Assembly: GCA_922989275.2 (NCBI GenBank)
Contig: OV277861.1
Location: forward strand, 19,182,540-19,246,539
Direction of reading: 5' to 3'
Origin: Gari tellinella
Taxonomy: Eukaryota; Mollusca; Bivalvia; Cardiida; Psammobiidae
Length of the DNA: 64,000 bases
Each line of letters begins with the position of its first letter. Position 1 is the first letter of the stretch. Positions 1 to 14,700 of this stretch are shown in pieces. A program made the position numbers and the translations under genes. The notes under the pieces are model-generated. The model made no database searches, had not been told where the DNA came from, and saw nothing but the letters and a program-made list of their open reading frames with translations.

Positions 1-36
1 AATTTCTAAAACTTAAAAGTAAAAGAATACGAAATA

Positions 37-286
37 TACAGTGGAGAATCTGTTATTCTTTCCCAATAAACGCGTTTACGCTAAAACTATTATTTGCAGT
101 GCAAACAGTTTGGAGCCAGATCAGACGCCGGGTAACCCGGCGTCTGATCAGGCTCCAAACTGTTTACCACCAAGATAAACAAGAATTATCAGAATTGTCC
201 AAAAGTTGTTCTTTTCTACGTTTTAGTGCTTTGCGTTTGCGTACGTTTGCGTTTAAACGGGAAAGAATAACAGATTCTCCACTGTA
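37..286 (+). mobile_element. MITE family A, full length (250 bp)
   Basis: Terminal inverted repeats begin CAGTGGAGAATCTGTTATTC and are flanked by TA on both sides, suggesting a TA target. The centre is a core-1 palindrome (CAAACAGTTTGGAGCC, GATCAGACGCCGGG and complements). No transposase. Confidence 0.85.
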
Positions 287-784
287 ATAAACAGACGTGA
301 ATATGGCAGAGACTGTAAGAAGGGTATTTCCGTCCTAAAGGCAATAAAAGGATTACTATTATCATTTTCAAATAGTTTCAATCCTGACCAGACGATGAGC
401 TACATGGCATCGGACAAGAATCCAAATTCTTTGTTATTTGCTTTAATGGTGTTGTCACCTACAAAGCCGTTACAATGAATTTTTTTCAGACGACATTATT
501 TGAAGCAGACGATATATATATGACAAAATAAAGGCAAAGATAGTCACAGACTTTTGTTTTTTCAAGCTGTGTAGGGTATCCAGTACACCCAGTTGTCATT
601 AACCCTTTCCTCGCCAATCGGCAACTAAAATCAACTTTCCAAACAGTTTAGAATTTGATAAGACGCCGCGTTTTCATTTATTTGCCTGAGATATATATAT
701 GCCTTTGTTATTGTGTCGAGTTATCACTGACTGGATTAAAGTAAGATATGTACTTTTAAATGAAAAACCATCCGTGTGTCTGTT

Positions 785-1027
785 TAACCCCCTCGCTCTC
801 AATGACGTCATAAAGCGCATTTGCAAAAACATTGATCCTGATCAAACGCTGCGAAACGCGGCGTCTGATCAGGATTAAAACTGTTTGCCACTCGTTTTGA
901 AATAACGTCTGTTATACTGTCTTAAATCTAACTTTGAAACGGTATTGCAGACAGCAATATTGAAGCGGACGACAATATGGCGGTGAAGAGATAATAACGT
1001 CACGATAAATTTGATCATGAAAGGGTT
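785..1027 (-). mobile_element. MITE family B (TTAA type), reverse copy
   Basis: Core-1 palindrome at 826-890; right side carries AATATTGAAGC-GACGACAATATGGCGGTGAA and ends GATCATGAAAGGGTTT. Confidence 0.7.
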
Positions 1028-1120
1028 TATTATATAGGAACTTGGTCAGATACTGAGGAACTTTGAACTTGTTTACAAGTTTCGCCATATTTGATCATTG
1101 CTGTAAAAGGATTAAAATAA

Positions 1121-1304
1121 CTCCTTCACTGCCTTACTCCGAGCGCAATGGTTATTTACAAACAGTTTGGATCAACCTGTTTGAAGTTTATTTCAATGTT
1201 GTTTATATCAAAATACCTTTTTCTGAATTTTGATATCTAAATTGAGAAATAAAAGCAGACTACATTTGTTAAAGGATGATGACGACATGAAATTGAAGGG
1301 GTTT
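1121..1304 (+). mobile_element. MITE family B, palindrome collapsed
   Basis: CTCCTTCACTGCC start and GAAGGGGTTTAA end with most of the core deleted. Confidence 0.6.
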
Positions 1305-1525
1305 AATCGTCTAACGTTTTATTTTATTTGTCTCCACACAATCCTGTGTTGTGACTACTTTAATAGACGAGTCTTATGAGTAATCGTAATATAGGATTTG
1401 GTTGAGACGTAACAAGTTTAGTATCTAAACACTCCCTTATATGGAGTTATGTATCCTATTACATGTACTTTCTCAAACAACAGACCAGTACAGGGAAACC
1501 TCTCTATAACCATCACTCTTTTATT

Positions 1526-1771
1526 TTAACCCTTTCACCGCCAGAATCGCCTAAAGTCGAATTTGCAAACAGTTTTGATCCTGATCAGACGCCGCGTTAC
1601 GCGGCGTCTGATCAGAATCAAAACTGTTTGACACCCGTTTCGATATTTCTTATGTCATACTCTCTTAATTCTGAATTTGAAATGATATTGCAGACAATAA
1701 TATTGAAGCAGACGACACAAAACGGTGTAGGGGTAAAAAACTCAAAAATAATTTGGCGGTGAAAGGGTTAA
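1526..1771 (+). mobile_element. MITE family B, complete with TTAA at both ends
   Basis: TTAACCCTTTCACCGCC at the left and GGCGGTGAAAGGGTTAA at the right; perfect core 1 inside. TTAA target and CCCTTT ends are typical of piggyBac-related non-autonomous elements. Confidence 0.85.
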
Positions 1772-2111
1772 TCATATGGTGTTCAACACAGGTGGTTGCG
1801 CTTTAAAGCAATGTTAAAGAAAAGCTTTTAGATGTCACTTTGCTTTTAAAGAATCAATTTGCCTTCGTTCGAAAGGTCGTAATAGAGAAGTTGTAATGCA
1901 CATAAGCCACCTAAATGCTAAGTGTTCAACGTAAATGTTCCGCATATTTCACGCTGACCTTTGACAAGCGGATTAAGGATTATCCCTCAGATCAGCCAAC
2001 CGATCATGGCCCCTGGGATTATCCCAGTCTAGTAGCATGTTATATATAGTAAAACCTTTGTTAAGCGGCTTTTAAAATAATATGTTTTGAGTTTCTTTAG
2101 GACAGGTTGTT

Positions 2112-2185
2112 GCTAAATGTAGAACACAACTTATATGTGAGACTGCTTAAGCAGTTTCACATGTAAGTTGTGTTCTACATTTAGC
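2112..2185. repeat. Hairpin, 37-bp arms
   Basis: GCTAAATGTAGAACACAACT and its complement with almost no loop, centred on CTTAAG. Confidence 0.85.
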
Positions 2186-2723
2186 TGCCATGTGTTCTAA
2201 CGATCTCAAAGTGTTCTGATTGACTTGGCGCTGGACACAGAGTTGAAGATATACTCTAATGGGATTATTCTCTCGTTATAAACCAGCCAGATCAATCTAA
2301 TTGATTATTTTTCCGATACTGTACCTGCCTGTCACGATTCTACCCGTTAAAAGTTAAGTTCAATATGTTTTATTATTTATAAAACAAAAGAGACACCCGT
2401 CATTTTAGAACCGGCTTCCGCGAGAATTCTAAAGCTCGCCAAATGAGACAATCGTACATATTTAATTTTCACTTGCCTACAAACAATAACTTTCGCACTC
2501 AGATTTCGTGCGCAGCGAACGGTGGGTGGGGTTTTGATAATGACAAAACTGTTCGATTCAATGGATTTGCGGAACGTTAGATAAAGACAATGGGACAACG
2601 CTACTCATCGATTGTGTCCGAACACATCCAAATGACCAAGTTATTCTGTGATATGTATATACGTGGAAACAGGACTGTTTTGTGAAAAATATGTAATGTG
2701 CAATTTTCCGTTCTGTTGTGACC

Positions 2724-2787
2724 ATGGAGTTAACGTTTTGGAGTATTAATGTTTTTATTTTATACGCAACATGTGCCATTAATCTAG
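2724..2787 (+). CDS. Exon 1: start codon and signal peptide
   Basis: The ATG lies in a strong Kozak context, with A at -3 and G at +4 (gaccATGG). It encodes MELTFWSINVFILYATCAIN, a short N-region followed by a hydrophobic core and small residues before a likely cleavage site, so this is a secretory signal peptide. The exon ends G|GTAAGT in phase 1 (64 coding bases). No ORF upstream competes for the start. The transcription start and 5' UTR cannot be placed by eye. Confidence 0.82.
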
Positions 2788-5700
2788 GTAAGTATTTTTA
2801 TTTTTTATTCCATATTCATTACAGTCGATTCTTGATAACTCGAATGCGCTAAAGACGAATTTACCTATGCCTTTGATGTGGGGCTCCACTAACGCAAACT
2901 CAGTTGAGTCGTACATACCCGTATCTCAATTTTGAACGTAGCTAAGGTAACTGCCAACATTGAAATACGGGTAATTTCGGCTACAGCAACTTAGAATTGT
3001 CGCAACCATATTATATAATATCAAATGAAAATATCTTACATAAAAAACAGGTAAATACTATCCGAGACCCTTTTCACTACCCGTCTATTACGAAACAATT
3101 TTCTTACACGGTTATTTATTTAAGTTTGATTAATAAAACAAATACTATAACTAGTTTCCCTTTTTAAATGCAAAAAACTAGTTTATATAATTTGCAATTT
3201 TGCATTGTACATGTACACAAATTATTGTCGGAGAAAAAAAGGATAGAAGTTATGCGTTGAAACAAGTTAACTCATTACCCTATAATCTCTTTCTAGGTTT
3301 GTAGACATATAACTACTTAAATCAGGTTGAAATTAAAGCAGAATGCGCCTTGTAGCGCATTCTGCTTTGCTTTCAGCCTGATTTCAGCTACCATCTGCTA
3401 GAATATAAACAATGATTATTTCTTATAGAACATAGTCATATTTGTATAAATTGGAACTATTTCTTCAGAGGAGGAATGAATTTAATATACTAAAAGGCGC
3501 TTCTACGAAGGTACGGATTTAACCATGCCAAATACATACCGGTACTCATTCTCAAGCGCGTGAGAACCGTGTTAACCCTTTCAATGCCAAATCTTATCGT
3601 CTGTTTCAACGATTCCACCGCTATTATAACGCCTGCTTTAAAATAATGCCTTATCTTAAATAAGATTTAAATCAGTTTGACCAAAGATGTATCGATCCGA
3701 GATTCAAACAGTTTGGATCCCGATCAGACGCCGCTATCCGCGGCGTCTGATAAGGATCCAGACACTTTGCAAAGTCGACTCTAGTCGCATATGTCGGTGG
3801 AATGGGTTAACCTTTATTAATCTATTTTTTCATCTGCTTCAGCATTGCCATCTGTATTCTATATGGATCATAATTGCATGTATTATACGACATACAAAGA
3901 AAAATAAAATCGAGTTTCAAACATTTAGTAGCCTTTTCAGCCACCGAGGTATTTAGAGAATAATCTTGATCCAAACCGTGTTCACATTCAAGTTTTGTTC
4001 ACAGTCTGTTCAAGTAATAATCAGATTGATAGTCTGTAATACAAGTCATACTTAGTTGTTTTGAAGCATGGGCCATATTGTTTATGGGTATTCGGTGGAA
4101 TGCCAATATAATTTGTTTGTATTATTTAGATACGTATCAAGTCTCTTTATGAATTGGCGTGTTTTTGACAATACTTCATGCTACATGGTTTTGTTCAAAT
4201 GTATACAACCTTTCATAATATACATGTAATTTAGATAAGTTGATTTAAAAAATAATCTGTCGGTATTGTCATTATTAATACGCACCGTGATCTTAAAATT
4301 GGCTTCAGTTTAAGTTGGAGAGCATCAAACCAGTGTTGTAAAGTTGTGGTTTTTATTTGCCGCTACCAAAGGAATAGTACGTAAACATAATAATTCACAA
4401 AGTCAGTTTTGCAGAATATCGCTTTAAGAATTTTTTTAAAATGAAACATATGTTGTGACGGACGACAGCTCAACCCCTTCCCTGCCATGGCGTCAAATTT
4501 AAACAATTGTCGTCTGCTTTTCTTTACTCAAATTTAGTTTTTAAGGTATTTAGACTTGATAATATTGAAACGAATTTTAAAAAGTTTAACTCCACATCAT
4601 AATTATTGTATGCGGGGGTAATGCATTCAGGGGGTTAACTCTTTGAACCATAGTCACGCCTTTATGCGTCATTTGGATACAGCGTACCTGTGAAGAGTAC
4701 ACTTGTCCTATGCAAACAGTGTAGATCCTGATCAGAGGGCTCCTTAAGGAGCCCTCTAAACAGGCTCTACACTGTTTGTCATTTTGACATATATTGTAAA
4801 AATCAACCCTAAAATGTCAAAAAAGGACTAGACTAACTTGAAAACTAGAATTGTTCATTTGATGTGTCAGGGAGGAAAGGGTTAACGCAGAAAATAGATA
4901 CAGCTGGAATCTTATCAGAACATTTATGTATTATTTCAATCAAGCTTTAAGCAGTCGCCTATCTTTAACGCATGAAACAAACCTTCTTAAGAGTGATCTT
5001 GATAACAGAGATCTACATGTACTACAAATATATATATGTTACATCGAAGAACAAATGGTTAATCTTTTGTGATCTCTAGAACCATGGTAACATTAAAACA
5101 AATTAAATGGATACTGTATCTGCCTAAACTATCAGCGTCGCATAATTTGGCCTACTGTGAGTGTTTTGTGCTTACTAGGGCTAAAACATGTACCAAATGA
5201 CACGCCGAGATACCCCGGCAGAGTCTCATCTAGATTCAAACTATTTGTAGTATTCATTACGTTTTTCAATTCAAAATGGATAATGTATAAAGTATGGCGG
5301 CTGCTGCAGATGGGATCTAGCTTGCAGTTCAATACATGTATTTAAAGTTTAAGTCTTTGTGAATATGTCTGTTCGTGCGTCCGTCTGTCTGCCTGTCTGT
5401 AAATATGTGTGTCTATAGTTCAATATATCTATATATCTACATGTATACAGCAGCACACTCTCTTCCGAGTAATATATGCAGCCATTTGTCAGTCAGTAGT
5501 GACTTTCTATAACCACGTGCTTGTAATTTGATATTTGTTATTGAATATTGATGGCTTTAAGAACTCATTATATATTCATTTTGTTTATAAAGTGTACCGT
5601 AACGGAACACGAATCGATTGAACAATTGAGATAAACAATCACTTGTTGATTCCACTCAAACAACCGAATCCTGATATCTCGAACTCACATAACCCTTTCC

Positions 5701-8700
5701 TCGTCAAATGTATCGTTAAACCCCTTCACTGCCATGACGTCAACCACTTTAAGCCTTTCCTCCCTGAAACTTTAAATAGACAATTCAAGTTTCCATTTTA
5801 GTCTAGTCCATTTCTGACTTTTAAGGGTTATATTTGTCAATGTTTGGCATTATGACAAACAGTGAAGACCCTGATCAGAGGGCTCCTTTCGGAGCCCTCT
5901 GATCTGGGTCTTCACTGTTTGCACAGAACAAGTGTACTGTTCACATGTACAATGTTTGAAAAGGACGCCAATATGCGGGATTAGGGTTCAAAGAGTTAAA
6001 CAACTACATGTATAGTCTGCTTTTATTTCTCAAATTTGTTTGGAGAAAAAGTTCTCGAACGTTAACCACTAACATCTACAAACAGTTTGGATTATGAACA
6101 GACGCCGTGAATCTGTTTAACTCTTATTGCAGTCAAACTTCTTGATTTCGAACTCGCTTAACTCGACTATCCTATATGTCGACACATGAACTACATTATT
6201 TCATGCTCGGTTAAGTCGAACATACCCACATTTCAAAGTTTAAACGTGGCTTAGCCACGTTTTAACTTTGAAATACGGGAATATTCGACTTAACCGAGTT
6301 CGAGATATCGAAGTTAGACTGTTTTGCATTAAAAGTACACAGCATCATTCAAACCCTCGGTAAATCATTATTACAAGAATCAATATGTTTTAGGTATTCA
6401 CTTGCAAGATGATTTCTTAAAGCTTCATTGATGAATGTGTTAGTCGTTCCGAATTACCCTATAACCACATGAATACGCCCTTTTACACATGTAATGAATT
6501 CTTTCACTGAAGAAGATAGTTTCACTTTATACAGTGATGAATATTGATAATAAGAAATAATTATGTCCTTTGTCCAAGCAAACTGTAGCTCAAAACAGGC
6601 AGAAAATAAAGCTGCTTTACTTTCAGACTGTGTTAAGTGCATGGTCACTTGTCTTCCAAATTACAAATGGGCTATAGAGCTATGGGGTTAACAATATTTA
6701 AAGCAAACGCACAGCATTGAAATGAAAATAATATTTGCGAATTTACTTTTATCTATGTGTTTTGAAGCTGGTCAAACCCCAAGCTTCTTCAAACAGTTTG
6801 CATTACATATCTCTTCTTAGATTAACAATATGTAAAGCAAACGCACAGCATTGAAATGAAAATAATATTGGCGAATTTACTTTTATCTATGTGTTTTGAA
6901 GCTGGTCAAACCCCAAGCTTCTTCAAACAGTTTGCATTACATATCTCTTCTTAGATTTCAAACATATTTTGCTGAAAATTATAATATCTAACCTCTTTGA
7001 TGCCTTCACCAGAGTATACTTTGTATCTACAAACAGTTTGGATTCTGATCAGACGCCGCGTAACGCGACGTCTGATCAGAATCCCAACTGTTTAACGCTC
7101 ATTTTATTATTTCTAACATTAAAATACCTAAAATTAAATTTAATAAATAAAGGCAGAAGACAATTGTTCAAAATTGATGACGTCATGGTGTTATAGGTTA
7201 ATCCCTTGTAATAGAGAATTTTTCCCCGTTTTAGCTGATGGAGTCTGCAATTGGCCGACGTCACTGGCGTCGTCATCCTGGGTAGACAATGTACGGGGAA
7301 ACATCGCGTTCACCGCCACATCCATGTCGGGCTGGAACGTGCAAGTATCCAGTACCCAGTCCGTGGACACTTGGAATTGCGTCATTTCCAGTACTTTTAA
7401 CACGGATGGGAGGCTTATCATGATGTGAGTACATACTGTAGATTGAGGTTGATGTTTAACGTCCACTGAGTTTTGACGTATAAAATAAGAGTTTATTGCA
7501 AGTTAAACCAACAGTGCAGACCCTGATCAACGGTCATGTGTACTCCTTATTGACACGTGCGTTCTGTTTGAAAATGAAGAATATACCCGTCACTATATTT
7601 ATGGGTAAAACTGACCTTTGTTTTAACCAATCTAAGTTTAGTGTCTATTAAAGGGGGACATTGGCAAACAGTGTAGACCGTAATCAAACGTAGAAAAAAC
7701 ATTGCAGTATCCTTACATACCCTTGTATATCTATATATAATGAAATCTTCCAGCAAGCGAATACGGATGGTTAATTGCAGTAATTAATGGATGGGTTCAA
7801 ATCGCAGTAAGTCTTCTATCGAGTAATCGTAGGTGTGGGACTTTTCTGTGTTCCAGAAACATTTCTAAATGCATAGCGCACCCAAAGCTTAACGTACGTT
7901 TTAGGGCTCATTAATATAAATGACAACTGGTTCGAATTGACACGTTGTCGTTTTCTAATTACTTATTAACATCCCTACTGACAAATGACACTTTGTGATT
8001 GGTCTGGGATTAATCTGTATCGCATAAATCATCGGTAATGAGATATTAAAATTATTAAACACAGTGTAACCCCGATGATCCGACATAACTTAACCCACTT
8101 AACTACCTTACTCCGAGTACAATGTTTGTTTGCAAACAGTATGGATCCTGATCAGACGCCGCGTAACGCGGCGTCTGATCAGGATTCAAACTGTTTGACA
8201 CTAATTTCAATATTTCTGATTGAGTCAAAATATCTCAAATTTAAATTTGAGAAATAATAGCAGATAATATTTTGATGATTTTTTTTCTTCAAATTGATGA
8301 CGTCGTCTAATTGAAGGGGTTTAGTCGAACTTACATGTTTTATAGATGTAATGGATATCTCGAAGTCGTTAAAGTCGAACATAATAAACAAAGGTAACTT
8401 TGAAATACGAGTATATTCGATTTTGATGCCAAACTAGTACGAAACTTTTAAAGAAGACATGAGGTACGTTAAAGCAGTGGAACATAAAGTAGAACGTTCC
8501 TAGTATTGCTGCTTGAGTTTCTTCAAGTTATCGTGTTTCAAGCCTTTAACACATCAACTGTTTCTAACTTTGAAGGTGAGCACTTAAAGCAGGTTGAAAG
8601 TAAAGCAGAATGCACCTGAAGGCGCATTTAGTCTCCCTTTACTTCTAGTCTGCTTTAGGATACAGATAAAATAGAGTATATCTATAGTTGTATAAAGTGG

Positions 8701-11700
8701 AACTATTTTGGTCAGTGGAAGAATAAATTCAAAATGCGTGTTTATTAAGAAGAGGGTTAAGCAGTCATCCTCCTACAACTCCAATTAAATAAAAAAACAA
8801 CCAGAAAAATAGGTTATCAACCATTTCACTCTCAATGACATCATTAAGTGCATTCGAAAACAGTTTTGATTCTGATCAGACGTCGCGTAACGTGGCGTCT
8901 GATAAAGATCGAAATTGTTTACCACTTGTTTTGAAATTACGTCAGTTACATATATAATGACTCACGTTTAACTTTAAAACGGTATTGCATACAACAATAT
9001 TGAAGAAAGCGACAATATGGCGGTGAATGGGGTAAAACCTCACGATGAATTTGATCATGAAAGGGTTAAACGTTATTATCCTGCCATCATATCGTCTGCT
9101 TGTGAAAATATATTTCTTACACGGCGTCTCATCTGAATCCAAACTGTTTGCAAGTAAAAGTAAAGTCGCGATCGGTAGGCCCTGGGTAATGTTTAAACCT
9201 TTCATTAATAAAATGTACTCCTTTCATGTTTAGGGAAACTATAGTTTTACGATCAAAAACAGATTCTAAACGATTGAGTTCTGAACCCAAACCGCACTCT
9301 CTTTCATGTTCATGTACTTTCCTTTATATGGCCTATACAGCAGGCTACTAAACCATATACAGTGGAGAATGTGTTATTCTTTCCCAATAAACGCGTTTAC
9401 GCTAAAACTATTATTTGCAGTGCAAACAGTTTGGAGCCAGATCAGACGCCGGGTTACCCGGCGTCTGATCAAGCTCCAAACTGTTTGCCACCATGATAAA
9501 CATGAAATATCAGAATTGTCCAAAAGTTGTTCTTTTCTACGTTTTAGCGCTTTGCGTTTGCGTACGTTTGCGTTTAAACGGGAAAGAATAACAGATTCTC
9601 CACTGTAATGCTTTATTTATAAATGAGGGAAAACATTCTTTAGGTCTGAAGAAACTAACACACAGTCCCTGTGACAATGGACATAGCTTTATAGCAAACT
9701 ATCACTCGGATAAATACTCGCTTAAACATTTTTCTATATTATTTTATTTTCTTGCAAATGATAGAAAACTTTTCCAGTTTGAAGAACTTATGATAGCAAA
9801 GCAGAAATCTATCGCACAAACTTTCCGCTCTACTTTTAAATAAAAAGGCATCTTTACTTACAGTCTGTTTCAAGCAGACACCTGCGTTTTAGACTGTTGT
9901 AAGAGTCGACCTGGATTAAATACATGTACATTTGAATGATTGTAAATGCAGCAGTTTCTTAACCAAACAGTGTTAACCAGTTCAATAATTCTACACATAG
10001 AAAACAGACCAGCTTATTGAAGACAATTCGCATGGTTTCAGCAAACAAATAAGTGTTTAGTCGAACCTCGATACCTTGAACTCACTCGAATCGAACATAC
10101 CCTTATTTCAAAATTAAATCGTTGCATAGCTTAAGATAAAGAAAATACAGGTGTATTCGATTTAAACGAGTTGTAAATATAGAAATGCAACTGATAGAAA
10201 ATAGATGAATTTGACCTTACATGTAGCCACTTCGAGTGATAGACGTTCGATTGTAGAAACTCATTTTCAGATCGATACAGTTGTATTTTAAACAGACATA
10301 TATAGCCTTTATGTCAAAGCATTAAATCAATCTATAGCGACCTTTAAATTTACAAAAGGCGACTGAATTCTCCTCCGCATGAACATTATGTCCCTAGTGT
10401 GTTTATATTGTTAATTGAATATGACTGCTTTAGAAAACAAATTGAACAACGTTTACCAGTTTTAAACATTAAGTACATGTACCATATTTGAAAAGTATGA
10501 TTATATTTGTAAACAGTTTGGATCCAGGGGCCCGTTTCATAAAACTTCGTACGACAAAATTAATGTTGTCGTAAGTCAGATTATAAATCTCTCAATTATT
10601 ATTTACTTCTCCATCTAATCCTGTCTTGTGATATCTTTTTGGAATTGTCTTGAAAAGACGATTCCAAAAAGATGTCACAAGACAGGATTAGATAGAGAAA
10701 TCAGAGATTAAATGTATTGTAAAGTTTTGACTTACGACAACATTTGTCGTAAGATGTTTTATGAAACGGGCCCCAGAAGAGATGTAGAGTTACTCGGTGT
10801 CTCATCTGGATCCAAAATATTTGTAATTACAGTGCTCCTCCCAACAACGACTTCCTCCCTTGGGTTTCTGATTAGGATTCCTGGCGTCTGATTTGACATA
10901 AGCTGTTTGCTACTTAAACTAAAACGAATCGCCAACATCTTTCATATTTTGGCGAACAGAGTTTTTTCCCCATTGACACTGAAACGAATATAATAGTTTC
11001 CACTGCACAGCAGCCCGGTAGATCTTTACCAATTTAGATCATTCAATGGGGTATTCGTTCATTCTTACATGTTAACTTTTCTCACGCGATACAAAACAAA
11101 ATGTGCTTAACAGCGGGAACACGTTGCTCTTTCCAGCTGTTTTCTTTTTTCAAAATAATAGTAATAATAAAGCAGTAAAGGGGTTAAATAGTAAGATTTG
11201 GCGGTTTAAGGTTGATAGCAGACCGTAAAGGTATTTAGCTGGGAATGAATACACATGGCAGGTATACTTGCCAGGGATAATTCATAAATCATCTGCTTTA
11301 ACAATAGCAAATAATAACACATTTCAGTTTTACTTTTCATACAATTAGGCTAAACTATTTTAATTACTACAGTCTAGCTTGCGTCAATCAGACACTCTTT
11401 GACAACGTATTCCGCTTTTTAAAGACATACAATACTCCCTCCCCACAACACGGCCCTCTGAACAACGATTCTCTACTTACAAAAACGCTTGCCGCTGTTT
11501 CCCAAACAAAACAATTATGTCCAACCTTTTAACGGCTGCAACATCGTCTACTTAAAATTGCCGCCTGCTGTTTATCTCATAGTCACATCATGAACATTTC
11601 GACTGAAAAAACAACAACAACACAACATCATGACGAGTGACAAACAGCTTGAATTCAGATCAGACGCCGCGTTACACGGCGTTTGATCTGGATCCAAGCT

Positions 11701-14700
11701 GTTTGCAAATGTAAGCCAAATTATCTCCCTAAAACAACTCCCTCACTATCTTTGTCTTCCATAGGTTGTTGTTGTATAGAGAGGGGCACAGTATTAGAGC
11801 CTAATGTGGAAAAGGTGAAACAGAAATCAACTAGATACGTTCTACATTATCCCTATGCTGCAATAAACTACATTATGTATGAAAAGGGGGTATATTTTGC
11901 TTTCAAAGCTGTACGCTGTACATATTCGAATCTTGATAAGATGAGCTCGCATGTGTAAAATGTACTCGTATTTATACGAGTGAATTTCAATAAGTCGAAC
12001 AAGACTAAGTCAAACATACCCATCGGTCATGGCTATGCTACGTTTTGATTAAAATCCATTACAAAATAGCCTGTTCAAGTTTTTAGACAGATTACCAATA
12101 AAGTACATTGCGCCTTAAGTCCCACTCTACTATTCTTTCAGCCTGCTTTACGCTATCGTCTGCTAGAGTATAGAAAATATATTCATCACTTATTGAATTG
12201 GAATTACAGTGCTACCTCTCTACAACAACACCCAATGGGAGACACAGATTGTGTGTGTTGTTCGGAGGGAGTCGTTATAGGGAGGGAAAATTAAGACTTG
12301 GCTTACATTTGCAAACAGATTGAATCCAGATCAGACGCCGCGAATGCGCCGTCTGATCTGGATTCAAGCCGTTTGTCATTCGTTATTATATCTCTTCTAT
12401 ACGTATAAGTAACTTTGAGAAAAATCAGCAGGCGACAATTTTAAGCAGACGATATTGCAACTTTAAAACGTTAGACATTATTGTCCTGTTTAAGGAACTG
12501 CGACAAGCGTCGTTGTAAGGAGGGAGTCGTTGTAGAAAGGGAGTGCTGTAGTTTCTTCATCGGAGTATTCATTTGCGCTAAAAGGGGAAAATGTTAAGTA
12601 TTAAACTCACCCCCTTCACTGACATACCAAGAGTACAGGGGTTACATGCATCATATTCTGATCAGACGCCGTGTTACGTGGCATCTGATAAGGATCCAAA
12701 CAGTTTGACGATCATTACGATATCATTTATGTCAGTGTGTCTCAATTAGCTTTTAAACCATTCTGATGAATTTTTTTTTATCTAAGTGGCAAACAGTTTG
12801 GAGCCTAGTAACCCGGCGTCTAATCGGTCCCAAACTGTTTGAAATTGAAACAACTGTTTTAGAATAAATGCAATAAGAATAAGGTATTCTCTACTATACC
12901 GGGGCTCAATCTTAACCCTTTACCTGATGGCCTATTTCTAGAATTGAAAATAGGTTAAACTACTTAAAGCAGGTTGAAAGTAAAGCAGAATGCGCTTAAG
13001 GCGCATTCTGCTTTACTTTCAGCCTGCTTTAAGCTATCCTGTGCTAGAATATTTTGAAAATTTTCCCTATAATATATATTCATGACTGATTAAATTGGAA
13101 CTATTTTCTTCAGCGGAGGAATAAATCAGATTCGCTAAAAGTCGCTTCTATGGGGTAAAGGGTTAAAAACAACCCACTCGGTTATGCAAAGAATATTCAA
13201 ACCTGTCAAAGTTTAGATATCTACGTAGATAATCTACAAGAGACTATAGGCATAACGCTAACCCATGATCATATATCCAATACGGCTTCTAATCATTACA
13301 GTTGCTATTGTTTAACGTATGTAGAGTAGGCTTAACCTTTCACAGATCTAAATTATCGTGAGGTTTTTACCCCTCCACCGCCATAGTGTAGTCTGCTTCA
13401 ATATTGTTGTCTTCAGTATCGTTTCAATGTTAGATTTAAGGCAGTATAACAAACGTTATTTTCAAAGAAGTGGCAAACAGTTTTGATCCTGATCAGACGC
13501 CTCGCTACGCGGAATCTGATCAGGATCTAAACTGTTTGCAAATGCGTTTATGACGTAATTGAGAATGAATGGTTATGGATTACAAACGTGGCAGAAAGAC
13601 AAACCCAAGGTCAGTTGTCAAACAAAACAATAGAGTAGGTTTGTTTTATCGATTTCTGACTTAAAGAGACTGAAAACTAAAATTTTGTTCTGTAAATGGA
13701 TATATCGATTTTGTTTTTACGGCACGGTGACACAAATTGGGACATACCGTATAATAGTATGTAGTTAATGCAGGGGTATGTTGGTGGTGGCAGAGGATGA
13801 ATTATATCATCCCTCATCCTCCGATCGGTGCTTGTAAATGGATGCCAGGTGCTTACATAAACGCATACATAATAAACCAAATAGCTTAGGAAAAAGAGTG
13901 ATGTTTATAAAAACAAACTTTCAAGAAATCATTTGAGCTCGGCCGGGATTTTAACACGTGCGGCGAAAGCAAAAAAGATATGCCTAAAACACAAGTCAAC
14001 GCTCTAATCCCATCGACTTCCGGGACATTCTTATACGACGGTTTAATTTTTGAATTGTGTGTAGAGAAATTTAACTCGAATTTAACTTGAAGCATCTCAC
14101 CGCCAAATGTTTCTTAATTCTAAATTCTCTGTCTGCGAGTACCTGTGTCAATGTATTCATTTATGTATACATGTATTTTACATTTCTAGCAACGCATTTT
14201 CTCGTTCATAATTCTTCAATGTTTGTTTTTGTCCATACTTTCATTCATGCGTCATTTGAACCACGTTCCATCTACATTACATTAGTATCCGTGCCCATTT
14301 TCATACTTACTGTTGTCTATACATTCATATTGACACTCTTACAACGCCTATCATTCACTGCCGAGGCGTCCCCAATCTTAAACAATTGTCGTCGGCTGGG
14401 TTTTTTTTCTTCAAATTTAAGTTTTATGTATTTTGACTGAAAAAATGTTTAAACGAATGGAAAATAGTTTGGATCATATTCAGACGTCGCGGTTAATGTA
14501 TCAACTTGCCCAGGTTACAACGTATGCACCCATTCGCCCTTACCTTAGCCCTTACTTCATTTATCATTATCACGGTGTCAATTTGGCGATACATGCTTCA
14601 TTTCGAAAGAGTTACAACTTACAGATCAATTTTGATTCGCCCAATCGTAATTATGAAACATTAAACATTGATTAAACGGTACGAAAACTATACCAAAATG

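Larger units (their letters stand above)
1..2723. other. 5' flank of the receptor gene
   Basis: No coding segment is supported. It holds the MITEs listed separately, a core-1 fragment near 600-690, and a MITE end like TACAGTAAAACC elements near 1868-1895. The interval 2380-2720 is free of recognised repeats and would contain the promoter and 5' UTR, but I see no convincing TATA box. Confidence 0.5.
2788..7234. other. Intron 1
   Basis: 4.4 kb between signal-peptide exon and exon 2. Apart from the listed repeats, 3960-4470 and 4900-5700 show no recognisable gene; 5360-5420 is a short CTGT-rich simple repeat. Confidence 0.75.

Noticed and set aside
99..287. Recurrent SQIRRRVTRRLI-type peptides at many positions
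   Set aside because: They are the translated core-1 palindrome and right arm of family A MITEs; no independent coding evidence.
14087..14440. 117-codon frame rich in Phe, Val and Thr
   Set aside because: Low-complexity AT-rich intron sequence, ends in a core-1 MITE relic, no splice or domain support.
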